This document shows, one piece after another, positions 1-8,154 of a DNA stretch of 32,103 bases (its first letter is position 1; every line of letters starts with the position of its first letter). The stretch is from Dyella flava (GTDB lineage: Bacteria > Pseudomonadota > Gammaproteobacteria > Xanthomonadales > Rhodanobacteraceae): positions 1-32,103 of the forward strand of contig NZ_JADIKE010000020.1 of NCBI RefSeq assembly GCF_016904955.1, given 5' to 3'. The notes under the pieces were generated by a model. It was not told the DNA's origin. It searched no databases and saw nothing but the letters and a program-made list of their open reading frames with translations. Both the position numbers and the translations under genes were made by a program.

Positions 1-82
1 CGTCGAGGTTTAAGGTGGGTACCGGTGTTGGATCGTTGCGATCCGGAGGGCACGGCGGTGCCGTATGATCTTGGGAGACCAT
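1..82 (-). CDS. Small ORF of unknown function, cut by the left edge
   Basis: An ATG at 82 opens a minus-strand frame that stays open for 27 codons to the window edge (it begins MVSQDHTAPPCPP and is proline-rich). A good Shine-Dalgarno, AGGAG, lies 6-7 nt upstream of the ATG. I do not recognise the peptide. Its context is the same as that of the 36-aa ORF at 18447-18557: both follow a GTTGGTTGTGG motif and a long hairpin (read on + these lie just right of the start), and both begin ATGGT shortly after an ACTAG. The shared layout supports a real gene start more than the sequence does. What follows outside the window is unknown. Confidence 0.45.
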   Translation of the reverse strand, partial: MVSQDHTAPPCPPDRNDPTPVPTLNLD

Positions 83-98
83 GGTCAACTCCTAGTAA

Positions 99-264
99 GT
101 TGGTTGTGGTTTAGCGGGTCGTGGGAGGGCCAACTCTCACGATCCGCGCCTCCAAGCATTGCTGCCTGGGTCATCGGCGTCGGCTGTTTCGCTAACTGCG
201 TTGATGACCCGGCCACTTTATCGAGTGCGGTTGCAAGTGTCATGTAGGATTTTGATGACACTTG
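99..264. repeat. Three-hairpin element, copy 1
   Basis: GTTGGTTGTGG (99-109) is followed by a 14-bp hairpin, arms 114-127 and 134-147, loop GGCCAA, with two G.T pairs when read on +. A second inverted repeat follows, GGGTCATC (168-175) with GATGACCC (203-210), and a third, CAAGTGTCAT (234-243) with ATGACACTTG (255-264). The same order of motif and three hairpins recurs at 18584-18711. In the first stem the two copies differ by compensating changes, which suggests that the fold, as RNA or single-stranded DNA, is what is kept. Strand of action is uncertain. On the minus strand it would be the 5' leader of the small ORF at 1-82. Confidence 0.6.
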
Positions 265-319
265 TTGTACGTGTAACGTCGCCGGGCGACATACACATCG
301 CGTTCACAACGGAACGCAA

Positions 320-973
320 TCAGCCAGCCTGTCGCCTACTGTTGAATACCGCCAACTGCGCGTCGAACGCGCGCTGGTAGGCAGGCCGCGCTTCGGCACG
401 TGCGACATACGCGGCCAGATTCGGAAATTCATTGATCAGGCCCGACGGTTTCAACCTGAGCAGTACCGACGCCATCATCAGATCGCCTGCGCTGAATGCA
501 CCATCGAGCCAGTCGGCATCACCGAGGCGGCGAGTAAGTTGCTCCAGCCGACAGCGAATACGATCCGCGACCAGCGGTACGCGCTCCTTGCACCAGGGCT
601 TGTCGCTCTCCAGCAGCCTGGCGTTGGCGAATTCAATGATCGGCGGCTCCACCGTGCTGAGCGCGGCAAACATCCAGGTGATGGCACGCGCCCGCGCCCC
701 GGCATCATCGGGCAGCAGGCCCGCGTGGCGCTCGGCAATATGGAACACGATGGAACCGGACTCGAACAGGGCAAGGCCGTCTTCCTCATAGGTTGGAATC
801 TGGCCGAAGGGATTAAGCGCCAGATGTGCGGGCTCCTTCAGCGTGTCGAACGAAAGAAGGCGAACTTCGTAAGGTTGGCCCACTTCTTCAAGCGCCCAAC
901 GAACACGCGTGTCACGCGTCAGTCCCCTGCCGCCATCGGGTGAGTGTTCAAAAGCGGTAATGGTGATGCTCAT
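320..973 (-). CDS. Glutathione S-transferase family protein
   Basis: This 217-aa protein has the usual length and layout of a cytosolic GST. The N-terminal thioredoxin-like half carries the TRVRWALEEVG helix, the NPFGQIPTYEEDG turn with the cis-proline, and LFESGSIVFHIAE, which binds the glutathione gamma-glutamyl group. An all-helical C-terminal domain runs from about residue 90, with DWLDGAFSAGDLMMASVL. It probably conjugates glutathione to electrophiles in the cytoplasm; the substrate cannot be read from sequence. The start at 973 is chosen because AGGAGG precedes it closely. The frame stays open further upstream, but that part only translates a palindromic repeat. It lies downstream of a VOC protein and an AraC regulator on the same strand, 197 bp from the former. 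Confidence 0.88.
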   Translation of the reverse strand: MSITITAFEHSPDGGRGLTRDTRVRWALEEVGQPYEVRLLSFDTLKEPAHLALNPFGQIPTYEEDGLALFESGSIVFHIAERHAGLLPDDAGARARAITWMFAALSTVEPPIIEFANARLLESDKPWCKERVPLVADRIRCRLEQLTRRLGDADWLDGAFSAGDLMMASVLLRLKPSGLINEFPNLAAYVARAEARPAYQRAFDAQLAVFNSRRQAG

Positions 974-1044
974 TGTCAGGCTCCTCCTGGCGCGTCGTTG
1001 TTGAACCTGCCCGGATACGTATTGCAAAAAAGTAAACCTCATTG

Positions 1045-1074
1045 CCGTCATTCCCGCTTTCGCGGGAATGACGG
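1045..1074. repeat. Palindromic intergenic repeat (13-bp stem)
   Basis: CCGTCATTCCCGC (1045-1057) and GCGGGAATGACGG (1062-1074) form a perfect 13-bp stem with a TTTC loop. It sits between the VOC gene and the GST gene. The left arm with its preceding TT recurs at 11335-11350, there without the right arm, and both places have a GCAAAAAA run just upstream. It belongs to a widespread proteobacterial intergenic palindrome type. It may end or stabilise transcripts, but it has no U-tract. Confidence 0.75.
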
Positions 1075-1170
1075 CCCGAAAACGTGGAGATACCTCAGCA
1101 GTAATCACCTTTCAGTCCTGCATCAGAACGACGAACGTGTTTTTCGACAATCGACATCGTGCCGCCATTT

Positions 1171-1554
1171 TTATTGCCCCGAAGGCGGCTGCCAGAGCTC
1201 CACCTTGTTGCCTTCAGGATCAATAACCCAGCCGAACTTACCGAACTCGGACTCATCGACCTTGTCATCGACGTTGCAGCCCTCGGCTTTGAGAGCAGCC
1301 AGCAGCGCGTGCAGGTCTTCAACGCGATAGTTGATCATGAAGCTTGCCGTGCTCGGGGCAAAGTACGTGGTGTCGTCCTTGAAGGGATTCCACGCCGTGG
1401 TCCCCGTGCCGTTCGCATTGTCTTCGTTCCATCGAAACGCGACGCCGCCCCACTTTTCCACGTTCAGACCGAGATGCACGCGGTACCACTCGGCCAGTGC
1501 CTTGGGGTCTTTCGCCTTGAAGAACACTCCACCGATGCCAGTAACTCGTCTCAT
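1171..1554 (-). CDS. VOC-family (glyoxalase/bleomycin-resistance fold) protein
   Basis: This 127-aa single-module vicinal-oxygen-chelate protein begins MRRVTGIGGVFFKAKDP, with ALAEWYRVHLGL in the first beta-alpha-beta unit. It ends GWVIDPEGNKVELWQPP, the usual closing strand, whose Glu is a typical metal ligand. Such proteins are lyases, dioxygenases, isomerases or binding proteins; the substrate here is unknown. AAGGAG lies 6 nt before the ATG at 1554, a strong start. The AraC gene upstream ends only 53 bp away, so co-transcription is likely. With the GST behind it, a detoxification role is a reasonable inference. Confidence 0.85.
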   Translation of the reverse strand: MRRVTGIGGVFFKAKDPKALAEWYRVHLGLNVEKWGGVAFRWNEDNANGTGTTAWNPFKDDTTYFAPSTASFMINYRVEDLHALLAALKAEGCNVDDKVDESEFGKFGWVIDPEGNKVELWQPPSGQ

Positions 1555-1607
1555 GACGTCTCCTTGATCGAACAATGATTGAAAGGACCGGTAACTGCCT
1601 GTGGCAT

Positions 1608-2531
1608 TCAAACCTTGCTGCGTACTTCCGAGCGATATTGGCTGGGGCTTTGACCAAACATTTTTTTGAACGTTGAACTGAACGTGGTTTCAGATGCGTA
1701 GCCGATGGCGGCGGCGATGTTCGCGAGATTGTCGTTACCCGTCTTCAAGGCATCCCTGGCCATCGTCATGCGCCAGCGGATCAGATATTCCAGCGGCGGC
1801 ACGCCCACGAGATCCTTGAAGCGCTCAATGAACGCAGTACGTGACATGCCGACCTTCGACGCCAATTCCTCCACCTTCCAGCGATGTGCGATGGTTTCAT
1901 GCATCATCCGCAGCGCGGCGCCGATCCTTGCATCCGACAACGCGCCCAGCCAGCCCGTTGACCTTGGGTTGGCGGCAAGATGCGCCCGCAGGATGTTCAG
2001 CAGCACCATGTTCGCGATACTGCCGGCCATCGCGGTCGCCCCCGGTTGCACTGACTCGGTTTCCGCCTTGAACAATTCGAGGGCTGCGCGCAATGGCCGG
2101 GCATGCGGAGCAGCGGCGGGTACGTGCACCAACGAGGGAAGCAAATTGAGCAGCAAGCCGCTCATGTCACCGTCGAATTCGAAGAGTCCGCCGACGCTGA
2201 TCGTGCGTGCCTCTCCCCGTCCATAGCGAATAATCCCATCCGCATCCAGGTGATCGGCAAACACCTTCTCCCCGTCTTGCAGTGCCACGCCGGGGTCGCT
2301 GGCAAAACAGTAAGGCGATCCGTCGGTGAGGAGATAGAAGTCGCCCGCGCTCAATTTCACCGGCACGGTGACGCCTTCAATCCATACCCATCGATCGCCC
2401 TTGATCACTCCGCCGAATTTGACGTGACGATAGGCGGGAAAACGCAGTGCCCAAGGATCGGCCGCCTCGAAGCGCGCCGAAAGCACGCTTTTGACTTTCA
2501 GCAGGGAAAGCACGTCCGAAAGCGGGTCCAT
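1608..2531 (-). CDS. AraC-family transcriptional regulator with cupin-type sensor domain
   Basis: This 307-aa protein opens MDPLSDVLSLLKV and has an N-terminal cupin-like ligand domain (AraC_binding/cupin_6 type, about residues 10-190). The C-terminal AraC DNA-binding domain (about 205-305) has both helix-turn-helix units: VEELASKVGMSRTAFIERFK, then the ANIAAAIGYASETTFSSTFK segment ending in a SPSQYR signature. No clear Shine-Dalgarno precedes the ATG at 2531. Upstream in-frame Met codons exist, but the protein family normally begins at MDPL. It is divergent from the DUF4863 lyase-like gene and upstream of the VOC and GST genes, so it probably controls one or both sides. Confidence 0.9.
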   Translation of the reverse strand: MDPLSDVLSLLKVKSVLSARFEAADPWALRFPAYRHVKFGGVIKGDRWVWIEGVTVPVKLSAGDFYLLTDGSPYCFASDPGVALQDGEKVFADHLDADGIIRYGRGEARTISVGGLFEFDGDMSGLLLNLLPSLVHVPAAAPHARPLRAALELFKAETESVQPGATAMAGSIANMVLLNILRAHLAANPRSTGWLGALSDARIGAALRMMHETIAHRWKVEELASKVGMSRTAFIERFKDLVGVPPLEYLIRWRMTMARDALKTGNDNLANIAAAIGYASETTFSSTFKKMFGQSPSQYRSEVRSKV

Positions 2532-2563
2532 GGGAAATATGTACGATGCAATAGGAAATTTGG

Positions 2564-2582
2564 TCAATCGATTATGGATTGA
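2564..2582. promoter_or_regulatory. Inverted repeat in the divergent AraC/lyase promoter region
   Basis: TCAATC (2564-2569) and GATTGA (2577-2582) flank a 7-nt AT-rich centre in the 199-bp spacer between the divergent AraC gene and the lyase-like gene. It may be an operator or a promoter core. Short inverted repeats are common by chance, so this is tentative. Confidence 0.3.
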
Positions 2583-2730
2583 ACGGTTACCGCGAGCAAA
2601 AATGCTTACCTCAACCATTGCCACGCGGTCGCGCCCAAGCAAAGGCTTCCCCCTCGTTTCCATCCGTCCTCAACCCAGAGCAACGTTTTACACGTCACGT
2701 CATCGGGTTTTGCCGACGCTCGCAGGTGCC

Positions 2731-3291
2731 ATGTCAAACATGTTTCAGACCCCATCCACACAGAGCAAAGACGAACTCGTCGCCCGTTTCATCCCCTTGC
2801 TGCAAGAGGTCAAGGACATGACCACGAGCACCCAGGTCGAGCAATGGCTGAATACGAAATATGGCGTGGAAAGTGAGCTCTACAAGGACCTGGCGCGACT
2901 GATCACCCTCGGCGTGAAGGAGGGCTGGGCGGCCGACATCGAGGTCGCCGGCCCGCGTTACCGTCGCTCTCTCGTCGTCACGCCCAGCGCGGAGACGCAC
3001 TTCTTCAGCGCCACGGCGGTGCTGTTGGACAGCACGGACAACACCCAGAACAATCCGGAAGGCAGCTTCCGCGCCAACTATCATCTGCACCCGTATGGCG
3101 AGATCAATCTGGTGGTGCCGCTCAACGAAGGCGCTGCGCTCGCGGGTCCGAACGGCTGGTGCCATGGCGGCTGGACTGCGCCCGCGCCGGGCAGCCACCA
3201 CTTTCCGGAAGTGAAAGGCGGTGCGGTGATCTCGCTTACGTTTCTTCCGGCGGGGCGGATTACGCTCGACGTTAAACCACCGCAGCAGTAA
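2731..3291 (+). CDS. DUF4863 family protein, 4-hydroxylaminobenzoate lyase (PnbB)-like
   Basis: This 186-aa protein resembles the DUF4863/PnbB family, which converts 4-hydroxylaminobenzoate to protocatechuate and ammonia in nitrobenzoate degradation. Features are an N-terminal helical part (ARFIPLLQEVKDM), a central ETHFFSATAVLLD strand and a cupin-like YHLHPYGEINLVVPL segment carrying possible metal ligands, followed by WCHGGWTAP and HHFPEVKGG. The start at 2731 (MSNMFQ) has only a poor ribosome site (GCAGGTGCC); 2740 is a possible alternative. There is no nitroreductase beside it, so the physiological substrate is open. The divergent AraC regulator is the likely controller. Confidence 0.75.
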   Translation: MSNMFQTPSTQSKDELVARFIPLLQEVKDMTTSTQVEQWLNTKYGVESELYKDLARLITLGVKEGWAADIEVAGPRYRRSLVVTPSAETHFFSATAVLLDSTDNTQNNPEGSFRANYHLHPYGEINLVVPLNEGAALAGPNGWCHGGWTAPAPGSHHFPEVKGGAVISLTFLPAGRITLDVKPPQQ

Positions 3292-3333
3292 ACCGCGGCG
3301 CAATTCATATTCCAAAGAGAGAGACATCAACAG

Positions 3334-3477
3334 ATGAGTACGTCTCCGGCATCAGCGTGTGGCAATGAACCTGGCCACCGGCCCAGCTTGCTGATCGCGA
3401 TCCGGATGAACCGGATCGCTTCCGGATTCTTCACGCCTGCTGAGCGCCCGCTCGCGCGTCAGTTCAGGAATTGGTGA
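3334..3477 (+). other. Possible 47-codon remnant ORF after the lyase-like gene
   Basis: An ATG at 3334 follows a purine-rich AAAGAGAGAGACAT leader, as if it were the start of a second gene in the lyase operon. The frame (MSTSPASACGNEPG...) closes after 47 codons, inside the 3' end of the opposing dienelactone hydrolase gene. It also contains the palindrome at 3397-3419. I do not recognise it. The likeliest reading is the stub of a deleted downstream gene, or chance. Confidence 0.25.
3397..3419. terminator. Strong inverted repeat between convergent genes
   Basis: GCGATCCGG (3397-3405) and GCGATCCGG's exact complement CCGGATCGC (3411-3419) form a 9-bp stem with a 5-nt ATGAA loop. It sits between the ends of the lyase-like gene (+) and the dienelactone hydrolase (-). 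The position suits a bidirectional transcription end, but there is no U-tract on either side, so an intrinsic terminator is not proven. Confidence 0.4.
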
Positions 3478-4154
3478 AAGAACTGATAGGTCCGCGTGTT
3501 GGCGAGCTTCGCCGCCGCTTCGTCATAGCGCGTTCCAGTGTGCCGGGTGAAGGCGTGGGCGCAGCCTGGGTAGGAGTAGATCGTGGCGTTATCGTGACCT
3601 TTCAGCGCGTCCCTGATCTTGGCCTGATCATCGGAGGAGATGTACTCGTCTTCCGTACCGAGATGCATGATGAAGGGTGACTTTAAGGTTTTCGCATCGC
3701 TCAGGTAGTTCTGCGTGCCACCGCCATAGTACGCAGCCGCCGCGGTCACTTGAGAACGCGCCGAGGTCAGGAAGGTCATGAGTCCGCCCAGGCAATATCC
3801 CGTCAGGCCTGCTTTGCCGTTGCATTCCGGAAGCGATCGAGCCATGGTCAGCACCGCTTCGACGTCGTGCACTCCCAACGCAAAATCGTAGCTCTGGTAA
3901 AGCGACAGGCCTTTCTTCCATTCGTCCTCCGACCAATGGTTGAGATCAAGCCCGCGCTCCTTCCTCCAAAAAAGATCAGGGCATAGGGCGATGAACCCTT
4001 GTTCCGCGAATTCGCGGCAAGACTCCCGCATATCCTTATTGATCCCAAATATTTCGTGCAGCACGACGACCGCAGGGGACGGCACCTTGCCGGGCCAGTC
4101 GATATAAACGGAAAACGTTCCTTCGGCGGTAGTCAGTTCTCGGTATTCACCCAT
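3459..4154 (-). CDS. Dienelactone hydrolase family protein
   Basis: This 231-aa alpha/beta hydrolase has the family's normal length. The Cys-Asp-His triad is visible: Cys121 in the nucleophile elbow GYCLGG, Asp169 in GTEDEYIS and His200 in GCAHAF. VVLHEIFGIN (residues 31-39) carries the conserved Glu34 that tunes the nucleophile in this family. It would hydrolyse dienelactone or a related cyclic or linear ester in the cytoplasm. The ATG at 4154 has GGAG about 9 nt upstream. The open frame extends far upstream, but that stretch has no family similarity. The gene is divergent from the cysteine hydrolase at 4544. Confidence 0.9.
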   Translation of the reverse strand: MGEYRELTTAEGTFSVYIDWPGKVPSPAVVVLHEIFGINKDMRESCREFAEQGFIALCPDLFWRKERGLDLNHWSEDEWKKGLSLYQSYDFALGVHDVEAVLTMARSLPECNGKAGLTGYCLGGLMTFLTSARSQVTAAAAYYGGGTQNYLSDAKTLKSPFIMHLGTEDEYISSDDQAKIRDALKGHDNATIYSYPGCAHAFTRHTGTRYDEAAAKLANTRTYQFFHQFLN

Positions 4155-4543
4155 GGCACTGTCTCCAGATTGAAGTTCGAGTGGACGTCTTCCGTGCCTC
4201 CGGCTCCTTCGCCAGAATCTTCTGGTGGCCGATCGATGGACGGCTAAACAACAGGGGGCCAAACGCATCGCCGATGCGATCAGACGGCGATCGGGCTGCT
4301 GCCGACCGGATCGGCGATCTCTCGCGCCGCAACACGATATGGTTGGTATCGAGCCGCTCCATACTACTCTTCCGGCAGCCCAGGAATGCCCTTGGGCATC
4401 GTGCTTCCTCGTTCGCAACAAATCCTTAGAATGCAGGCGATGCAAGCGTGGCGGGCGCCAGGTCGACAATCTCCCACCTCTCCCTTCGGACCAAACGGCT
4501 CCCACCACGAAAAGAGTGCTCAGACCTCGAATAGGAGTGGACC
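4155..4543. other. 389-bp divergent intergenic region
   Basis: This lies between the dienelactone hydrolase and cysteine hydrolase starts. It must hold both promoters, but I can identify no convincing -35/-10 pair, operator or structured RNA. Frames that cross it look like shadows. Confidence 0.5.
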
Positions 4544-5170
4544 ATGGCAGCGACGACATACGAACCCGAATTGACCGGCCTGCTTATCGTTGATCCCTAT
4601 AACGACTTCCTGTCGGAAGGCGGGAAGCTCTACCAGCTAAGCCGCGAGACCCTGGAATCCCTCAACGTCGTTGAGCATATGCGCCAGGTGCTGGCCGCCG
4701 CGCGGTCACGCGGCATCCAGGTGTTCTTTGTACCGCATCACCGATGGCGCGAAAACGACACGCATCTTCATTGGAAGACGATGCCTCCCGTGCAGGCCAG
4801 CACCTTTCAACATCATGTGTTCGCTGACGGCACCTGGGGCGGCAGCTTTCATGCGGATTTCGAGCCGAAGCCCGGCGACGTGGTGGCACACGAGCATTGG
4901 ATGTCAAGCGGGTTTGCCAACACCGACCTTGACCTTCAATTGAAGAAACATGGATTGCGCAAAATCATCATCATTGGCATGCGCGCCAACACGTGCATCG
5001 AATCCACACTACGCTATGCGGCTGAATCGGGATACGAGGTGACGATCATCAAGGACGCCATCGGCAGCTTCGGGCATGCGGAGATGGAGGCGTCGCTCAC
5101 GTTCAATATGCCCGCCTATGCGAATGCCATTCTCTCTACGCAGGAAATCATCGAGAAACTCTCAGGCTGA
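4544..5170 (+). CDS. Isochorismatase-like cysteine hydrolase
   Basis: This 208-aa protein has the isochorismatase/nicotinamidase fold. The catalytic Asp17 sits in LLIVDPYNDF and the nucleophile Cys151 in GMRANTCIESTLRYA, preceded by the usual beta strand KIIIIG; the late segment YEVTIIKDAIGSF is also typical. The position where the family normally carries the catalytic Lys falls in VVAHEHWMSSGFANTDLD (about 113-130), where His and Glu are found instead. This HW-SSGFANTDLD form occurs in a recognisable subgroup, so the protein may still be active; its substrate is unknown. AGGAG stands 7 nt before the ATG. It faces away from the dienelactone hydrolase and may share regulation with it. Confidence 0.87.
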   Translation: MAATTYEPELTGLLIVDPYNDFLSEGGKLYQLSRETLESLNVVEHMRQVLAAARSRGIQVFFVPHHRWRENDTHLHWKTMPPVQASTFQHHVFADGTWGGSFHADFEPKPGDVVAHEHWMSSGFANTDLDLQLKKHGLRKIIIIGMRANTCIESTLRYAAESGYEVTIIKDAIGSFGHAEMEASLTFNMPAYANAILSTQEIIEKLSG

Positions 5171-5251
5171 CTGTACAAACATAAGTTCCGCAAGCCGGGT
5201 AGCCACCGGGTGAAACCGACGATCTGCTGATCACCAACGCGGCCCTGCCAA

Positions 5252-6735
5252 CTATCGCGACGGCTCACGAAACTCGTAATCGCCGCGCCGGATGCTGAGC
5301 GCCCGCGCCCGGTAGACAAACGTGTAGCTGGGCCAGATCGACGCATTGCGTCCGGTCCTGTCCATGTACCAGCTTTTGCAGCCGACGCTTACCCAGACAG
5401 TGCCCAGCAGTTTCCGGTCTATCCATGCCACGTCGCGCTGTTGTGCTTCGGCTCGTGCCTCGACGGTGAGCGCATGCAACTGCTCCGCACGCCGGATGAG
5501 TCGAAGCCCCTGCTCTACCTGCGTCTCCAGCATGTAGATCATGGATGTATGCCCGAGCACGGTGTTCGGGCCGTGCAGCAGGAACAGATTGGGGAAGCCG
5601 CTGACCATCGTGCCGGCAAGGCAGCGCGGACTCCCCTGCCAGACATCGGCCAGCGACTCGCCGCTGCGGCCGTAGATGTAATGGAGTACGGCAGGTCCTG
5701 TACCTGAAAACCCGTGCCGAAGACGATCACATCGACCCGGCGTTCGACCCCGTCACTGCCGACCACGCCGTGCTCGGTAATGCGCTCCAGTCCCGAAGGC
5801 ACCACATCCACATTGCTCTGCGCCAGCGCCGGGTAATAGTCGTCTGACACAAGGATGCGCTTGCAGCCCATCGTGTATTCCGGGGTAAGTTTCTGGCGTA
5901 ACGCGGGATCCTTGATGCTTGCGCGCATGTGCCTGATGGCTTGCATCTGGACCACGCGCATCACGAGCGGATTTCGAAATCCGAAGGCCAACAATTCACG
6001 CTGCACATAGATGCACAAGCGCACCCAACGTTGCAGCCATGGACGCCGATGAAAGCGTTCCATGGCCCGCTTTGTGATGGCAAAGTCACCGCGCGGCACG
6101 ATCCACGGCGCGGTGCGCTGAAACAGATACAAGCGCGAGACGGCCGGCTGGATCCGCGGAATGAACTGGATCGCCGACGCGCCCGTACCCACCACGCACA
6201 CCGCCTTGCCTGCCAGATTCAAATCGCGCGGCCATTGGGCCGAATGGAATACCAGGCCCTTGAAGTCGTTCAGCCCCTTCAGTGCAGGAATGCTCGGATC
6301 GCTGAGCGCACCCATGCCGGCAAAAACATAGCGGCCACGGTATTCCCCGTTCGGGGTGCCGATGACCCACTCGCCGCAGGCCTCGCTCCAGTGCAGGCTG
6401 CGAACCGTCGTGTTGAAACGAATATGTTCGGATACCTGGAAGTTCCGTGCGCAATGCCGCAGATAATCCAATATTTCCGGCTGCGGCGAAAACTGATAAC
6501 TCCAGCTTGAGTTGGGTGCAAAGGAGTAAGAGTACAAATGTGACTGCACATCACATGCGCATCCGGGATATCGGTTGTCGCGCCAGACACCCCCGACATC
6601 GCCGGCACGTTCCAGCACGACAAAATCATGTTCCCCTTGATCTTTCAGGCGAATGGCGGCGGCAAGAACGCCGAAGCCGGCACCGATGATGACTACTTTG
6701 AACGAGCGACCGTTCGGGCCCTGATCGTCGTGCAC
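5252..6735 (-). pseudogene. Flavin-containing (Baeyer-Villiger type) monooxygenase, interrupted by a frameshift
   Basis: Two frames together make one class B flavin monooxygenase of about 494 aa, the normal length. The first frame (GTG start at 6735, GGGGG upstream) carries the FAD motif GAGFGVLAAAI, the fingerprint FKGLVFHSAQWP, the NADPH motif GTGASAIQFIP and VIVFGTGF up to DLPYS. Near 5680-5690 the reading moves to another frame that continues YIYGRSGESLADVW, MVSGFPNLFLLHGPNT and the C-terminal GCKSWYMDRTGRN. A loss of one base explains it. Read as it stands, the first frame gives 398 aa with a low-complexity tail and ends at 5539, lacking the C-terminal domain. There is no long homopolymer at the break. 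It is either a recent pseudogene or an assembly error. Confidence 0.85.
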
Positions 6736-7034
6736 GTCGCCCCCGCATCGTTATATTCCAGGGACCAAAGTCAGACCGGAGCCTGAGCCATATCTGCTAA
6801 TTACCCAAGCACCGCGAGTGAAAATGCTAAGGATTAGTACATTTGCCGTTTAGGAGGTCTTGTTCCGAGCAAACGGGCAAGCACGCCAGCTATTGCTCCC
6901 TCAACACTTGTACGCCCGCCTGGCCGAGCGCAAGCTAACGACTCGTCCACCGGCGGACGCGTCTGTCGCGCGCTCCGCCGAACTCAGGTGTTGAGTGCTT
7001 ATCGCGAACACGCAGGGTTAGATGGAGGCCGAGA
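6736..7034. other. Intergenic region upstream of the NTF2-like gene
   Basis: This spacer lies between the divergent monooxygenase and the NTF2-like gene. I see no convincing ORF, RNA gene or long inverted repeat. Promoters for both sides presumably lie here. Confidence 0.4.
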
Positions 7035-7436
7035 ATGGCAATGCACGACATCCGCAAGGCCATCGATCAACATTGGGCCGCATCCGCTGCGGGCGATCAA
7101 GTTGAGGAGCATGCGATCTATCACGACGATGCGGTGTGCGAGTACCCGCAGTCCGGCGAGATCATCCACGGCCGGCGCAACCTGCAGGCGCTCCGCAGCC
7201 ATCACCCCGGTAAACCGTCAGGGTTCACGGTGCGGCGCATTGCCGGAGAAGGCAACCTGTGGGTGACCGAGTATGTGATCACCTACGAGGGCAAGCGCGC
7301 GTACACCGTGAGCATCATGGAGTTTCGCGACGGAAAGGTGGCGCACGAAACGCAATACTTCGCCGATCCGTTTGAAGCGCCCGCCTGGCGCGCCCAATGG
7401 GTCGAGCAAGGCAACACTGCCGAGCGCGTCCCATAA
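7035..7436 (+). CDS. Nuclear transport factor 2 (SnoaL-like) family protein
   Basis: This 133-aa protein has the cone-shaped NTF2/SnoaL pattern: an N-terminal helix (DIRKAIDQHWAASAAGD), the HAIYHDDAVCEYPQSGEIIHGRRNL segment, and closing strands with YTVSIMEFRDGKVAHETQYFADPF. Family members are small ketosteroid-isomerase-like enzymes or binding proteins, and no substrate can be inferred. GGAGG lies 6 nt before the ATG at 7035. It is monocistronic and converges directly on the alkyladenine glycosylase gene, with no bases between the two stop codons. Confidence 0.85.
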   Translation: MAMHDIRKAIDQHWAASAAGDQVEEHAIYHDDAVCEYPQSGEIIHGRRNLQALRSHHPGKPSGFTVRRIAGEGNLWVTEYVITYEGKRAYTVSIMEFRDGKVAHETQYFADPFEAPAWRAQWVEQGNTAERVP

Positions 7437-8066
7437 TCAGTGTTGCTGCGACGCCGTACCCGATACGTGACGGTTGCCCGGCACGCTCCAGCGCAAAGGG
7501 AGATCCTTGCCCTGGCTGATGCCGATACGCGGCCCGCCCACCGGATTCCTGGGCGGCGCCATGCCATCGTCGACAATGGTGAAGCCTTCGCTGGCGCCCA
7601 CCAGATCAATGCCATTCTGGATTCCGCTGATACCCATCGCCTCCGTCAGGCGCGCTGGCCCGCGGCATAAATCACGATCACGGGTTATTCGCGGCCGCAC
7701 TGCACGCATTTGCTCCAGTCCGTGCAGAGGCTCCAGGGCTCGAATGAGCACACCGCAACCACCACCCACCGGGCCGCTCACACAGTTGCAGCACCAGTGC
7801 ATGCCGTAGGTGAAACGGACATACATGTGCCCCGGGGGGCCAAACATCACGGCGTTGCTCAGCGTCCTTCCGCGGAACGTATGTGAAGCCGGGTCGACGG
7901 CGCCTAAATAGGCCTCCACTTCCACGATGCGGCCCGCCCGGCCATCTGCGCTCACCAGGATCTTGTTGAGGAGTTGCTGCGCGACCACGGTCGCCGCACG
8001 AGCAAAGAACGCGCGCGACAAGGGCCTGCCGGGCCATTTGATGGATGTCACTTCTTTTCTAGCCAC
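7437..8066 (-). CDS. 3-methyladenine DNA glycosylase (AAG/MPG family)
   Basis: This 209-aa protein matches the alkyladenine glycosylase family (Bacillus YxlJ, human AAG). It has the GRIVEVEAYLGAVDPASHTF block with the catalytic Glu, MFGPPGHMYVRFTYGMHWCCN in the DNA-intercalation region, VLIRALEP and GPARLTEAMGI. It removes alkylated or deaminated purines from DNA to start base-excision repair. I chose the GTG at 8066 because GGAG stands 6 nt upstream and the length then matches the family; a TTG at 8126 is the alternative. It lies 88 bp behind egtD on the same strand, so read-through from the ergothioneine genes is possible. Confidence 0.9.
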   Translation of the reverse strand: MARKEVTSIKWPGRPLSRAFFARAATVVAQQLLNKILVSADGRAGRIVEVEAYLGAVDPASHTFRGRTLSNAVMFGPPGHMYVRFTYGMHWCCNCVSGPVGGGCGVLIRALEPLHGLEQMRAVRPRITRDRDLCRGPARLTEAMGISGIQNGIDLVGASEGFTIVDDGMAPPRNPVGGPRIGISQGKDLPLRWSVPGNRHVSGTASQQH

Positions 8067-8154
8067 ACGGTTCTCCAATGGGCCCTGCCTATTCGCGAAG
8101 CTCCGACGAGTTACTGGCTCGGCCAAATCGCCACCATCGAAAACTACAGCACGC

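Noticed and set aside
99..147. Possible integron attC site (GTTGGTT core next to a long hairpin)
   Set aside because: The core does not fit GTTRRRY, there is no matching inverse core, and the two copies are 18.5 kb apart with ordinary genes between them instead of cassettes.
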